A DNA stretch of 64,000 bases from Hyphomicrobiales bacterium (GCA_900469445.1 UBXM01000009.1:1-64000), one strand, 5' to 3'; shown: positions 18,971-28,654, counted from the stretch's first letter. Numbers and translations are program-made. Notes: a model not told the origin generated them from the sequence alone.

Positions 18971-19489
18971 CTATCCGGTCATTTCTATCGAGAACGACGC
19001 GCGACCGTCGGTTTCAGCGCCGCGTCCTATCGATTTCACGGCAGCGATCAACCGCCCTTCACGCTGGAGCATCCGGTCGCCGATTTCGATCAGCCTCGTA
19101 TTCGGCGTTGCGTGAGGCGCGACCTTGCGCAGACGCCGTGCCAGCTCCAAATCGTCCTCTTCCGGATTGAGCGCCAGAATGGCGATAACGGCCGCTGCCG
19201 GCGAGCGGGAAACGCCCATCCAGCAATGCACGATAAGCGGCGCCGACTGGTCCCAGTCGCGGACGAACTCGATCAGCTGCGCGACATGCGCTTCGCTCGG
19301 CGCGATCAGCCCGCCGGTGCCGGCAAAGCCGATATCGTTCATCGCAAGTTTCAGATGCCGCTCGGCGCGGATCACGCCGGGGCGGTGAAAATCCTGTTTC
19401 TCGGCGATCAGGCTCACCATCTCCTTCGCGCCGTGGCGAACGGCGGTCTCGGCTATGCTGGCAAGCGGGCAGACGACGATATAGCTCAT
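18971..19489 (-). CDS. Cysteine-based protein tyrosine phosphatase family protein
   Basis: A 172-residue protein with the phosphatase P-loop HCWMGVSRS: His88, nucleophile Cys89 and Arg95 fit HCxxGxxR. An upstream acidic residue in the DIGF segment could be the general acid. It is the third gene of a coupled operon: its ATG overlaps the stop of the HD hydrolase gene. The physiological substrate is unknown. Confidence 0.85.
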   Translation of the reverse strand: MSYIVVCPLASIAETAVRHGAKEMVSLIAEKQDFHRPGVIRAERHLKLAMNDIGFAGTGGLIAPSEAHVAQLIEFVRDWDQSAPLIVHCWMGVSRSPAAAVIAILALNPEEDDLELARRLRKVAPHATPNTRLIEIGDRMLQREGRLIAAVKSIGRGAETDGRASFSIEMTG

Positions 19490-20103
19490 GGAACCAATGC
19501 CTTTGCCCGCTCCGCTTCGATCGCTTCGAACCGGGCGATGAACATCGCCTGCGCCTCGACGGCGGAAAGAGGCGAAAGCGGCAGCATCTCGCGGGTGATG
19601 CCGCGCGGCTGGCCGAAGAATTTGCGCGCCTCCGCGGCCGTAAAACCGGCAAGCTCGGTCGCTTCGAAATAGGCGGCGATCGTATCGGCCTTCTTGATCA
19701 GAACCTTCAGGTCCTTGGCCGGATGAGGGGCGAGACCGAAGCGGATATGGATGGCCGCCTCCAGCCGCGCCTCGACCGTCTTGTAGCCGCCGCCGACCAC
19801 GGACTTGAACGGCGAGATCATGTCGCCGATCACATATTCCGGCGCATCATGCAGAAGCGTCATCTGCAATGCATCCAAAGACGCAGCCTCGTTGCAGCGA
19901 CGAAAAATCTCTTCGACGACAAGACAATGCTGGGCGACGGAAAAGGCATGGTTGCCACGCGTCTGGCCGTTCCAGCGGGCAACACGGGCAAGCCCGTGGG
20001 CGATATCGGAAATCTCGACATCGAGCGGCGAGGGATCGAGCAGATCGAGCCGCCGGCCCGACAGCATGCGTTGCCAGGCGCGCGCGCTGGTCGTGGCGCT
20101 CAA
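19486..20103 (-). CDS. HD domain hydrolase, YfbR-like
   Basis: A 205-residue protein with a first His in TRGNHAFSVAQHCLV, LLHDAPEYVIGD (His-Asp pair) and KKADTIAAYFEA (last Asp), the pattern of YfbR-type 5'-nucleotidases. The start is a TTG at 20103, overlapping the ygfZ stop as TTGA, with GGAG seven bases upstream. A long upstream open frame to 20421 lies antisense to no gene but runs through ygfZ in another frame and is not coding. It lies mid-operon between ygfZ and the phosphatase. Confidence 0.84.
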   Translation of the reverse strand: MSATTSARAWQRMLSGRRLDLLDPSPLDVEISDIAHGLARVARWNGQTRGNHAFSVAQHCLVVEEIFRRCNEAASLDALQMTLLHDAPEYVIGDMISPFKSVVGGGYKTVEARLEAAIHIRFGLAPHPAKDLKVLIKKADTIAAYFEATELAGFTAAEARKFFGQPRGITREMLPLSPLSAVEAQAMFIARFEAIEAERAKALVP

Positions 20104-20954
20104 CTCTCCGCTCCTTCGGTCCCGCTGGCGGCTTCCGCAGGAAAGGTAAGGCCCGTCCATGCGGGAAGCGTGATCGCAACCGGCACGTCGCCGGCCAGAA
20201 GCGGCACGCCACTGGCAACGGCATCGCCGACACGGTCGATCCGCACGATGGCAAGCGCCTGTGCGCCGGAGACGGAGCCGAGTGTGCCGACCGGCTTGCC
20301 ACCGGCGGTGATATCGGTGCCGGTCGCGGGAAGGGGGGCCTGCGCCGTCACCTGCGCGACACGCCGGCGGGCGGTGCCGCGATGCTGCATGCGCGAGACG
20401 ACCTCCTGGCCGACATAACAACCCTTCTTGAACGACAGCCCGCCATTCTTGTCGAGCAATATGTCATGCGGAAACGCATCCTGCAGCGCATAGTCCTCGC
20501 CGGAGACGACGAGACCAGCCGTGATCCTCAGCGCCTGATACGCCTCGGCCTGGCCCTCTGCATGCTGTCCGGCTGTGCGCGAAACCGGGATGCCCGCCTT
20601 GGCGAATGCGCCATCGACAACCGCTCCCTTGTCTGCCTCGTCATCCCAGAACACGGTGACGCCATTTTCGGGGAGGGCGGCAAGGTCGACCGCGGCGCGC
20701 AGCTTGTACATCGTCAGCCGTTTCGTCAGCGCATCACGTTGGGCCGTCTCGGTTTCAAGGATGAAACCCTCGCCATCCCGCCAGATCAGGAAGTCGAACA
20801 GGATCTTGCCCTGTGGTGTCAAAAGTGCGCCGGGGCGCGCCTCGTTTTCCGGCAGTCCCTCGATATCGGTGGTGATCAGCGAATGCAGGAAATCCTGGGC
20901 GTCCTTGCCGGAGATACGGATCAGGCTGCGTGTCGGAAGATAGGCTTTGGTCAT
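20100..20954 (-). CDS. ygfZ: Folate-binding Fe-S cluster repair protein YgfZ
   Basis: A tetrahydrofolate-binding protein of the GcvT superfamily that supports assembly or repair of certain Fe-S enzymes. The 284-residue product has the diagnostic KGCYxGQE motif (KKGCYVGQEVVSRMQHRG) and the N-terminal LITTDIEGL region. It is the first gene of the ygfZ-HD-phosphatase operon, with 4-nt overlaps at both downstream junctions. Confidence 0.92.
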   Translation of the reverse strand: MTKAYLPTRSLIRISGKDAQDFLHSLITTDIEGLPENEARPGALLTPQGKILFDFLIWRDGEGFILETETAQRDALTKRLTMYKLRAAVDLAALPENGVTVFWDDEADKGAVVDGAFAKAGIPVSRTAGQHAEGQAEAYQALRITAGLVVSGEDYALQDAFPHDILLDKNGGLSFKKGCYVGQEVVSRMQHRGTARRRVAQVTAQAPLPATGTDITAGGKPVGTLGSVSGAQALAIVRIDRVGDAVASGVPLLAGDVPVAITLPAWTGLTFPAEAASGTEGAES

Positions 20955-21026
20955 GGAACGGGAATCCCTCTACTCACCACGGAGATAAGTCTTCGCGGTG
21001 GACGGGGCAAGCCGAATGCGAAACGG

Positions 21027-22112
21027 TCAATCCGTATGGCCACGCCGCCAATAGGTGATCGAGGTCATCCGTGTCCGGTCGAGCCCGTTATCCTTCAACC
21101 GGGCGCGGATCGCCTGCGCCTCGGTCTTTTCGCAGGCTGCCCACACGAACGTCTCCGAACCGAGCCTGTCGAGCCTTGCTGCAATCGCCGCTTCCAGCAA
21201 TCCGGCAGTACCGGGCTCTGCGCCATTGCGATGCAGCCATTCGATAGAAAAGTCGCGGGCGGTACAGGAAAGCGCCTGTTCCTCCGCCTTGTCCGCCACC
21301 TCGATGATCGCATGCACCGTCATCTCAGGTTCAGCGAGTTCGATCATCCGCGCGATGGCCGGGAGCGCCGTCTCGTCACCGGCAAGCAGCAGGTCCTTCG
21401 CCTGCGGCATGCCACCCGCACCGGGACCGAGCAGGGCGGCGCGGTCGCCCGGCTGTGCGGTAAGGCCGAATTCGGCCCCCGGCATGCGCCTGCCGCAATC
21501 GTCATGCACGACGAAATCGATCACCATCTCGCAGCGTTCGCGGTCGATGCTGCGGATCGTGTAATAACGCACGGCGATCTCGTCCTCGCCTTCCGGCCAG
21601 CCGATACGTCCATCGGCAAGCGTTACCGGCCAGATCGGCTCACGCCCTTTCGGCGGCATCAGCAGGCGCACATGCAGGCCCTCGGTCGTGTCGAAACGGG
21701 CGGTATCGGCGCAGGAAACGGTGAGGCGGCGCATCCGGGGCGTGATGTTTTCGGCCGAGACGACGGTAATTTCACTGAGATTGGCAAGCTTTGCCGGCTT
21801 CGGCTGATCGGCCCATTCGAGCGTCAGCGGATCGTCGCCGGCAAACATGAAGAGATGTTCGGCGATGATGCCGCGTGTCATCGACAGCATGTCTTCAGTC
21901 GAGCAGGCAAGCCTGATGTCGAGCTGTTCGCTGACCCGCGAAATATAGGCCTCGCCGATCTCGCTTGAGAGCGTCACATGATCGCCATCACGAAACACCT
22001 CTGCATGATCGACAAAATGCTCGCAGATTTCCGCCAGCATGTCATCGGCATCGACCGGAATGGCCGTCCCGGTCAGAACGAATTCCCGATGCGGAAATGT
22101 AGCTGCGTTCAC
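21027..22112 (-). CDS. Siderophore-interacting FAD reductase with N-terminal DUF2218 domain
   Basis: Cytoplasmic flavoprotein expected to reduce ferri-siderophores and release iron. Residues 1 to about 95 match DUF2218 (VDADDMLAEICEHFVDHAEV). A siderophore-interacting FAD domain follows with RYYTIRS and GPGAGGMP, then a C-terminal NAD(P)H-binding domain with WAACEKTEAQAIR. GGAGGA ends directly at an ATG at 22118, so the GTG at 22112, six bases further, is the better start (361 residues). It lies just downstream of the siderophore receptor gene. Confidence 0.86.
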   Translation of the reverse strand: MNAATFPHREFVLTGTAIPVDADDMLAEICEHFVDHAEVFRDGDHVTLSSEIGEAYISRVSEQLDIRLACSTEDMLSMTRGIIAEHLFMFAGDDPLTLEWADQPKPAKLANLSEITVVSAENITPRMRRLTVSCADTARFDTTEGLHVRLLMPPKGREPIWPVTLADGRIGWPEGEDEIAVRYYTIRSIDRERCEMVIDFVVHDDCGRRMPGAEFGLTAQPGDRAALLGPGAGGMPQAKDLLLAGDETALPAIARMIELAEPEMTVHAIIEVADKAEEQALSCTARDFSIEWLHRNGAEPGTAGLLEAAIAARLDRLGSETFVWAACEKTEAQAIRARLKDNGLDRTRMTSITYWRRGHTD

Positions 22113-22210
22113 GATCATTCCTCCGAGTGGCTGGGCCGGCAAAACGAAAAGGAAGGCCCGCATGGGCCTTCCTGATTAACTTCACTTCGATTGTCAACTT
22201 AACGTCTGGC

Positions 22211-24409
22211 TTACCAGGTCTTTGCAAGCTTGACGGTGAAGGTCCGGGCGTCGCCGTAACCGCAGGCTCCGATACCGCCGCAGCTTTCGACATAGGTCTT
22301 GTCGAAGACGTTGGTGACATTGAGCGATGCCGTCCAGTCGTCCTTCTTGTAGCGGATGGCAGCATCGACGACGGTGGATGACGGAACCTCCAGCGTGTTC
22401 AGCTCATCCGCCCAGGATTCGCCCTTGTAGCGCAGGCCGGCACCAAGGCTCAGGCCTTCGAGTGCGCCGGTGGTGACTGTGTAGTCTGCCCACAGAGAAG
22501 CGGTCCAGTCCGGAATGATATAGGGCGATTTTCCGATGAGCGCCGGGTTCGGATCGTTCTTCGTCACCTCCATATCGGTATAGGCGACCGAGGCGAGAAG
22601 CTTCCAGTTCTCGTCAATATTGATCTTTCCTTCCAGTTCTACACCCTTGGATTCCACTTCGCCCAGCTGATCGACCCAGGGAGCGAATGCGACGGCAACG
22701 GTGTTGTTGCGCTTCTTGATGTGGAAAACAGATGCAGTGAAGGTGGCGTCCATGAAGGTTGGATCATACTTGATGCCTGCCTCGTATTGCTGGCCTTCCT
22801 CCGGCTTGAGAGCACCGGAAGCACCCATTCCGATCTGAGGATTGAAGAAGGTTGCAGCGCTGACATAGGGCGTTACGCCATTGTCGAATTCGTAGGCGAG
22901 GCCGGCACGACCACTCCAGGCTTGATCGGTATCCTTGTAGCTGTCATCGGCATCAAAGGCTGTAACCGGCAGTTTGTCCTTGAAGTCGCTGTCGATATAG
23001 TCGAAGCGGCCATTGAGCGTGACCAGCCAGCCGCCGCCGAAACGGATCTGATCCTGAGCGTAGATACCCACCTGATGCATCGTGGCATCCTGATTGTAGA
23101 GTGCGCCGGGAGCTAGCTGCGGAAGGCCGTAAACTGGATCAGTCGGATCGATCGTGCTCGCGCCGAAGGTCGAGTTCTGGATGTTCTTGATGTGATAGTA
23201 GCGGTAATCGACGCCGACCATGACCTTGTGGTTCGTGCCGGCAACATCGAAATCGTTCTCAATACGATTGTCCCATGCCACGTTGTTGACACTCGTATCG
23301 CCCGAGAAGTTAATCCGGTTGAGGTCTCCGGTCGCGGTGTAGAGATACGGGTAAACGAAGTGCTCCCACTTATCGAGATGGCTGTAACGGAAGTTCGAAG
23401 TCGCCTTCCAGCCGCCTTCGAATTCATGTTCCAGTTCATAGCCGACCATCTGCTGGTCATAATGGCCATTATCGATATCCGGCTCACCGGGGAAGAAACG
23501 ACGAGAAATCTTGCCACCGAACGGGCCGTCGACGACCGTACCCTCGTAGGGAAGGAAGCCGTTACCCGTGTGCCGCTGGTTGAGACCTGCCGCATAGGCA
23601 AAGACGGTAAGCTTGGTGGCGTCGTCCGGTGAAATCGTCAGCTGCGGCATGATGAAGCCGCGGATGTCGTTGGTATAATCCGTATAACCTTCGCCGCCCG
23701 CAATTTTGCCGGTCAGGCGATAGCTGTAGATGCCGCTGTCACCCAGCTTGTCGGAAAAGTCGAAGCCGGTGAATGCGTTGCCGTTACTGTTGATGCCGAT
23801 CTCGGTGTAATAATAGGGAGCATCGGTCGGCTGCTTGCGCACCAGATTGATCACGCCGCCAGCATTTGCGCCACCGTAGAGAACCGAAGCCGGCCCCTTG
23901 AGTACTTCGACGCGCTCAAGCATGAAAGGGTCAATCTGGAAGTTACCGAAGGCGTAACCAAAGAGGTTGAGGCCATCCATGTAGAGACCGGTCTGGCTGG
24001 CATCGAAGCCGCGGACGTAAAACCAGTCCGTATCCGGGTCGGTACCGTATGGCTGTGCGACGACGCCGGGCGTGTAGCGAAGCGCTTCGTCGACCTTGTT
24101 CACCACAGCGCGGTCATTCAGCTCTTCGCGCCCGACGACGGAAACGGCCTGGGGCACTTCATTCAGCGGCGTATCCGTCTTCGAGCCGGTCGTCGTCTGT
24201 TTGGCGACATAACCCCTGACCGGGCCGGTGCCGCCCTGTTCGCCTTCGCCCTGAAGAACGATGGGTGCGAGCGTCGAGCCGCTCTCATTCTGCGCCTCTT
24301 GCGCCTGCGCGGCCCAGGCTGCCACCAGCCCGATTACCGCAACGCCTGCCCGCAGACCTGCCTTCTTTACGCCCGCTCTCATTGCGGAAGACTTGACCGA
24401 TTTCTTCAT
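22211..24409 (-). CDS. TonB-dependent siderophore receptor
   Basis: A 732-residue outer-membrane gated channel for ferric siderophores. It has a Sec signal peptide (GLRAGVAVIGLVAAWAAQAQ), a candidate TonB box (LAPIVLQG), a plug domain (EVPQAVSVVGREEL, RVEVLKGPASVLYGGANAGGVINLVRK), a long beta barrel and a C-terminal aromatic residue (KLAKTW). The plug motif is that of the FhuA/FoxA/FpvA group, and the siderophore cannot be named. The ATG at 24409 is preferred over an upstream GTG. An IRO-type box lies 46 bases upstream. Confidence 0.94.
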   Translation of the reverse strand: MKKSVKSSAMRAGVKKAGLRAGVAVIGLVAAWAAQAQEAQNESGSTLAPIVLQGEGEQGGTGPVRGYVAKQTTTGSKTDTPLNEVPQAVSVVGREELNDRAVVNKVDEALRYTPGVVAQPYGTDPDTDWFYVRGFDASQTGLYMDGLNLFGYAFGNFQIDPFMLERVEVLKGPASVLYGGANAGGVINLVRKQPTDAPYYYTEIGINSNGNAFTGFDFSDKLGDSGIYSYRLTGKIAGGEGYTDYTNDIRGFIMPQLTISPDDATKLTVFAYAAGLNQRHTGNGFLPYEGTVVDGPFGGKISRRFFPGEPDIDNGHYDQQMVGYELEHEFEGGWKATSNFRYSHLDKWEHFVYPYLYTATGDLNRINFSGDTSVNNVAWDNRIENDFDVAGTNHKVMVGVDYRYYHIKNIQNSTFGASTIDPTDPVYGLPQLAPGALYNQDATMHQVGIYAQDQIRFGGGWLVTLNGRFDYIDSDFKDKLPVTAFDADDSYKDTDQAWSGRAGLAYEFDNGVTPYVSAATFFNPQIGMGASGALKPEEGQQYEAGIKYDPTFMDATFTASVFHIKKRNNTVAVAFAPWVDQLGEVESKGVELEGKINIDENWKLLASVAYTDMEVTKNDPNPALIGKSPYIIPDWTASLWADYTVTTGALEGLSLGAGLRYKGESWADELNTLEVPSSTVVDAAIRYKKDDWTASLNVTNVFDKTYVESCGGIGACGYGDARTFTVKLAKTW

Positions 24410-24454
24410 TCTTTGCCCCACTCGCGCCGCTTTGCCTGCGGTAATCTGATAAGC

Positions 24455-24469
24455 TGAGTGGTTAACTCA
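24455..24469. promoter_or_regulatory. Iron-responsive operator (IRO box, RirA type)
   Basis: TGA-N9-TCA (TGAGTGGTTAACTCA) lies between the AraC gene and the receptor gene. It is embedded in a larger inverted repeat, CTGAGT/ACTCAG, with outer arms AATCTGA and TCAGATT. RirA is the rhizobial iron-dependent repressor that recognises this pattern. Confidence 0.65.
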
Positions 24470-24554
24470 GATTTGTTTTATGCGCTTGTTATGATTTTCG
24501 GGACTTGAACGATCTTGGGCAAAGTTCTTTGCTTTGCGCGTTTGCCCGCATGTT

Positions 24555-25439
24555 TTATTCCGACTGTGACTTTTTCCACTGCGATGGCGCGAGGCCCACA
24601 TGTTTGCGGAACACGCGGGAAAAATGCGCGTGGTCGGAAAAGCCTGTTTCCGCGGCTATTTCCGTCAGGGGCTGATCACCGGATTTCAGCATTTGCTTGG
24701 CGCGCAATAGCCGGGCATTCATCTGCCATTCGTGCGGCGCCATTCCGGTCGAGGCCTTGAAGGAATGAGAGAAATGCGATTGCGACAGGCCCGTCAGCAC
24801 CGCAAGTTCCTCCAGCCGGATATTGCGCAGGCAATGCTGTTCGATGAACTCGGTCGCCCGCTTCAATTGCCAGGGCGCTAGCGCGCCGCGCTTGCGCGGC
24901 TCGGATTTCGCCAGTTTCAGAACGTCGATCAGAAGCGCCAGCGCCAGTCCGTCGCCGTAAAGATCGTGCAGCGGGTCTGGATTGGCGATTTCCGCGGCGA
25001 TCAGTTCGGCAAGCGCCATCACGCGTTGGTCGGCAAAGACGAGCTGCGGATCCTTCAGCCGACGCGGATCGAGATTGTCGCCGAGCCTGCGGCTCATCGT
25101 GTCTTCTTCGAAATGGATGTCGAGGTGGCGGACATATTGCACGTCCTTGATATCGATCCACAGGTCCATTTCGGCGGGGATGTAGGAGATCGGGCTGGAG
25201 CTGGCATCCTGCAGCAGGCCCGCCTCGCGTGGGCTGCGCTTCAATGCCGGCCGGCCCTGACCGCGCTGGTCGAGAAGAATGAACAGCCGCGGATCGCGCG
25301 CCACGTAATAACCGCCCGCGTAAGCGGCGCATTCGACATCCCAGAGATCGGCGGTAATTCCGTTCCAGTATCGCCGGCGCAGTCCCCCGAGAACCGAAAA
25401 CCCCTCGATCTGGTTGCGCATTCTCGGCTGAAACGTCAT
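24555..25439 (-). CDS. AraC family transcriptional regulator
   Basis: The C-terminal 100 residues contain two helix-turn-helix motifs of the AraC/XylS type (LEELAVLTGLSQSHFSHSFKASTG and LTEIAAETGFSDHAHFSRVFRKHVG). The N-terminal part has no recognised domain beyond a cupin-like strand pattern. The ATG at 25439 gives 294 residues; ATGs at 25460 and 25511 are alternatives. Its position just upstream of the siderophore receptor gene suggests a PchR/YbtA-like activator responding to siderophore, which is an inference. Confidence 0.82.
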   Translation of the reverse strand: MTFQPRMRNQIEGFSVLGGLRRRYWNGITADLWDVECAAYAGGYYVARDPRLFILLDQRGQGRPALKRSPREAGLLQDASSSPISYIPAEMDLWIDIKDVQYVRHLDIHFEEDTMSRRLGDNLDPRRLKDPQLVFADQRVMALAELIAAEIANPDPLHDLYGDGLALALLIDVLKLAKSEPRKRGALAPWQLKRATEFIEQHCLRNIRLEELAVLTGLSQSHFSHSFKASTGMAPHEWQMNARLLRAKQMLKSGDQPLTEIAAETGFSDHAHFSRVFRKHVGLAPSQWKKSQSE

Positions 25440-25566
25440 GCCCCGACCCCGCGGCTCCATCCTCGTGCAAAAGGCCACGAGCAAAACTATCCTTCTTTTA
25501 TCAAGTTTCATGGCGACCTTCAACCGTAGCGAATCGGCTGGCAGATCGCTTCATGGGTTGCTGTTG

Positions 25567-27282
25567 TCAGGCGCCGTGCTGGGCCGCATGCAGGCGGTTA
25601 TAGGCGCCGCGTCGGGCAATCAGTTCCTGATGCGTGCCCTGTTCCAGAATGCCGCTGCCATCGATCACCACGATACGGTCGGCGCCCTGAATGGTCGCAA
25701 GCCGATGCGCGATGATCAGCGTCGTACGGCCGACGGCAAGTTCCGAAAGCGAGCGCTGGATTGCCCGTTCGGTTTCCGTGTCGAGCGCCGAGGTCGCCTC
25801 GTCGAGGATCAGGATCGGCGGGTTTTTCAGGAACATCCGGGCGATCGCCACGCGCTGCTTCTGGCCGCCCGAAAGCTTTACGCCACGTTCGCCGACAACG
25901 GTATCCAGCCCGTCCGGCAGATCCGCGATCATCTCTTCCAGCCGTGCCCGGCGGGCCGCCTGCATGATCTCCGCATCGCTGGCGCCGAGCCGTCCATAGG
26001 CGATGTTTTCGCGCATCGTGCCGCCGAACAGGAACACGTCCTGCTGCACGATGCCGATCTGCTGGCGCAGCGAAGCCTTGGTCATGCCGCGGATATCCAT
26101 GCCGTCGATCGTGATGCTGCCGCCGGTAACATCGTAGAAACGCGGAAGAAGCGAACACATCGTCGTCTTGCCGGCACCGGATGGACCGACGAAGGCGACC
26201 GTCTCTCCGGGTCGGATCGACAGGCTGACATCCTTGAGGATCGGTTTTTCCGCACTATAGCCGAAAGAAATGCCGTTGTAGTCGATCGCCCCCTTGAGCG
26301 TGCTGACCGCGACGGCATTCGCAGCATCGGCAATATCCGGCTCGGTATCGACAAGCTCCGTGAAGCGGCGGAAACCGGCAATGCCCTTGGGATAGGTTTC
26401 GATGACCGAATTGATCTTTTCGACCGGGCGGAAGAACACCGCGACCAGAAGCAGGAAACCGATGAAGCCACCGGCCGTCAGCTCGCCCTGCAGCACGAAC
26501 CATGCACCGGCGATCATCACGATCATCTGCGTCAGGCGCATGCTCATGTAGCTGAGCGAGGTGCTGGCGGCCATGATCTTGTAGGCTTCGAGCTTCACGC
26601 GGCGATAATTCTGGTTGTCGCGCTCGAACAGCGCCCGTTCATGCGGCTCGTTGGCGAAAGCCTGCACCACCCGCATGCCGCCGACATTTTCCTCGATGCG
26701 GGCGTTGAAATCGCCCACCCGCTCGAACAGGCGGCGGAAATTGGCGCTCATTCGTGCGCCGTAACGGCTCGTCACCCAGGCGGTCAGCGGCACGACAAGC
26801 GCCGTGATCAGGGCAAGCTTCCAGTTGACCGAGAGCATCAGCGCCAGCGCGCCGATAAAGGTCATGATCGCAATGAACAGGTCTTCCGGCCCGTGATGGG
26901 CAACTTCGCCGATCTCTTCGAGATCCTTGGTCAGCCGGCCGACGAGATGGCCGGTCTTGTGATTGTCGTAATAACGGAAGGAGAGCTTCTGCATATGGTT
27001 GAAGGCTTCCCGGCGCATATCGGTCTCGATATTGATGCCGAGCATGTGGCCCCAATAGGTAACCACCACCATCAGACCGGTATTCACCACATAGCAGATG
27101 AGAAGCGCGATCGAGGCGAGCACGATCAGCAACCATTCCTGCGTCACCAGCAGCCGGTCGACGAACAGCTTGACCGCCATCGGAAAGCCAAGCTCCAGCA
27201 GGCCGGAAAACACGGCACAGCTGAAGTCGAGGATGAACAGGCCGCGATAAGGGCGGTAATAGGCGAAGAAACGGGAAAGCAT
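25567..27282 (-). CDS. ABC transporter, fused permease and ATPase
   Basis: A 571-residue half-transporter with six membrane helices (residues about 15-305) and an ABC domain with Walker A GPSGAGKTT, signature LSGGQKQRVA and Walker [12 protein letters not shown]. It works as a homodimer in this family. Its location immediately upstream of the AraC regulator and siderophore receptor suggests siderophore or iron transport, either export or YbtPQ-like import, but the sequence does not decide. The ATG at 27282 begins the conserved LSRFFAYYRPYRG. Confidence 0.88.
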   Translation of the reverse strand: MLSRFFAYYRPYRGLFILDFSCAVFSGLLELGFPMAVKLFVDRLLVTQEWLLIVLASIALLICYVVNTGLMVVVTYWGHMLGINIETDMRREAFNHMQKLSFRYYDNHKTGHLVGRLTKDLEEIGEVAHHGPEDLFIAIMTFIGALALMLSVNWKLALITALVVPLTAWVTSRYGARMSANFRRLFERVGDFNARIEENVGGMRVVQAFANEPHERALFERDNQNYRRVKLEAYKIMAASTSLSYMSMRLTQMIVMIAGAWFVLQGELTAGGFIGFLLLVAVFFRPVEKINSVIETYPKGIAGFRRFTELVDTEPDIADAANAVAVSTLKGAIDYNGISFGYSAEKPILKDVSLSIRPGETVAFVGPSGAGKTTMCSLLPRFYDVTGGSITIDGMDIRGMTKASLRQQIGIVQQDVFLFGGTMRENIAYGRLGASDAEIMQAARRARLEEMIADLPDGLDTVVGERGVKLSGGQKQRVAIARMFLKNPPILILDEATSALDTETERAIQRSLSELAVGRTTLIIAHRLATIQGADRIVVIDGSGILEQGTHQELIARRGAYNRLHAAQHGA

Positions 27283-27439
27283 TACGACATCTCTGGAATG
27301 TGGTGCGGCGATGGATCGCCCGAAAGAAGGCAGCCAAACTTGAGCCGCATCCTCCATATTCGAAAATGATCGGGTTCGGAAAGGCCAAATGTGCCGGCGC
27401 GGTCGATAAAGGGCATTGTGGACCTTGCTGCGCCATCCA

Positions 27440-28654
27440 TCAGGTCGCCGTTTTCAACGGTTGTGAAGCACGCTCGATCTTGCGATGCGTGAAGGCGAGG
27501 CCGAGAAAAGCGCAGAATGCCAGAATTGACAGCGCAAAGGCCAGCCATAACGCTGCATGTGGACCGGCGGAGGTCATGACTGCGGCAAAGACCGGCGGCG
27601 CAGCGGCAAAAGACAGGTTGAGGGGGACTGCGAGCTGAGCCGAGGCGCGCGCATAGGCTCCGATGGGGAAAATCTGCAGCGGCAGCGTCGCACGGGTGAC
27701 CGCGGTGATGCCGCCGGCAATGCCGTAGAGCGTGGCGAAAAGGACGGCCCCGACGAAGTCGCTGACGGTGAGAAGAATGATGAAGCTCAGCGGAAACAGG
27801 GCGGAAGCAGCAATTCCGGAAGCGAAACCCGACCAGCGCCAGCCTCCGACAAAATCGACCATGCGCCCGGCCCATTGGGCAATGCCGATAAAGGCCGCAG
27901 CCGCCAGCGCCGTGACGTGATCGAGGCCGCCTGCTTCGAAAAGGATGATGATCGTGAGAGCAAATCCCCAAGTCACGAAGCCATTGGCGGCAAAACTTAT
28001 GGCAAGCAGCGTAAAGCGCGGCCAGTCGACGGGAGCGGGGCCTGACGAACTCTTTGCAGCGGCATTTTTTCCGGCGTGAACCTCGGTATGTCGGGCCAGT
28101 GTCGCCCAGTGCAAGGGCATGCAGACGAGCAACATGAGGGCGGCGAAGGTAAATGTCACCAGGCGCCAGCCCGATTCGGCCTGAAGCAGGCTCGTCAGAG
28201 GCCAGATTATCGTCGATGTGAGCCCTCCTGCGAGCAGCAGCACGCCGATAGCCGGGCGCGCCTTTTCCCCGGCGATCTCGGTCAGCGCGATTTGCGCAGG
28301 GGTCGTCAGCATCCCGGCTCCGGCAAGTCCGAGGATGACCCATGATACGAAATAGGATTGGGCTCCGGTGGAAAGGCCCATGACGATAAGGCCTGCTGCG
28401 CCGAGCAATGATCCCAGGACCATCACCGGGCGTGTGCCATGGCGCTCGAAAAGCGTAGCCAGAGGCCAGGATACGATAGCCATCACGACAAGCATGGTTG
28501 TCGGCCCCATCATGACCATGGGGAGAGGCATGCCGAGGTCATCGGCCATTGCCGGCCCCGTGACGGCTGGCATCCAGAAAGTTGCACCCCAGCCTATCAT
28601 CTGCGTCAGCGTGAGGGCGGCAACGGCGCGGGCGGTAGGCGAGTTATATCGCAT
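27440..28654 (-). CDS. MFS transporter
   Basis: A 404-residue protein with about 12 hydrophobic helices. The N-terminal segment is LTQMIGWGATFWMP and the loop motif is LFERHGTRPVMVLG. The ATG at 28654 is chosen because the first helix begins 15 residues later. It is encoded 157 bases upstream of the ABC transporter gene on the same strand, so it may belong to the iron block, for example in siderophore export, though a role outside iron is equally possible. Confidence 0.83.
   Translation of the reverse strand: MRYNSPTARAVAALTLTQMIGWGATFWMPAVTGPAMADDLGMPLPMVMMGPTTMLVVMAIVSWPLATLFERHGTRPVMVLGSLLGAAGLIVMGLSTGAQSYFVSWVILGLAGAGMLTTPAQIALTEIAGEKARPAIGVLLLAGGLTSTIIWPLTSLLQAESGWRLVTFTFAALMLLVCMPLHWATLARHTEVHAGKNAAAKSSSGPAPVDWPRFTLLAISFAANGFVTWGFALTIIILFEAGGLDHVTALAAAAFIGIAQWAGRMVDFVGGWRWSGFASGIAASALFPLSFIILLTVSDFVGAVLFATLYGIAGGITAVTRATLPLQIFPIGAYARASAQLAVPLNLSFAAAPPVFAAVMTSAGPHAALWLAFALSILAFCAFLGLAFTHRKIERASQPLKTAT

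Noticed and set aside
19869..21968. Open plus-strand frame of about 700 codons
   Set aside because: It lies antisense to the HD hydrolase, ygfZ and SIP genes, and its composition (Arg/His/Gly-rich, no domain) is that of a GC-rich shadow frame.
25438..27369. Open plus-strand frame of about 640 codons
   Set aside because: It is antisense to the ABC transporter gene, whose Walker and signature motifs are unmistakable; the frame shows no family motif.
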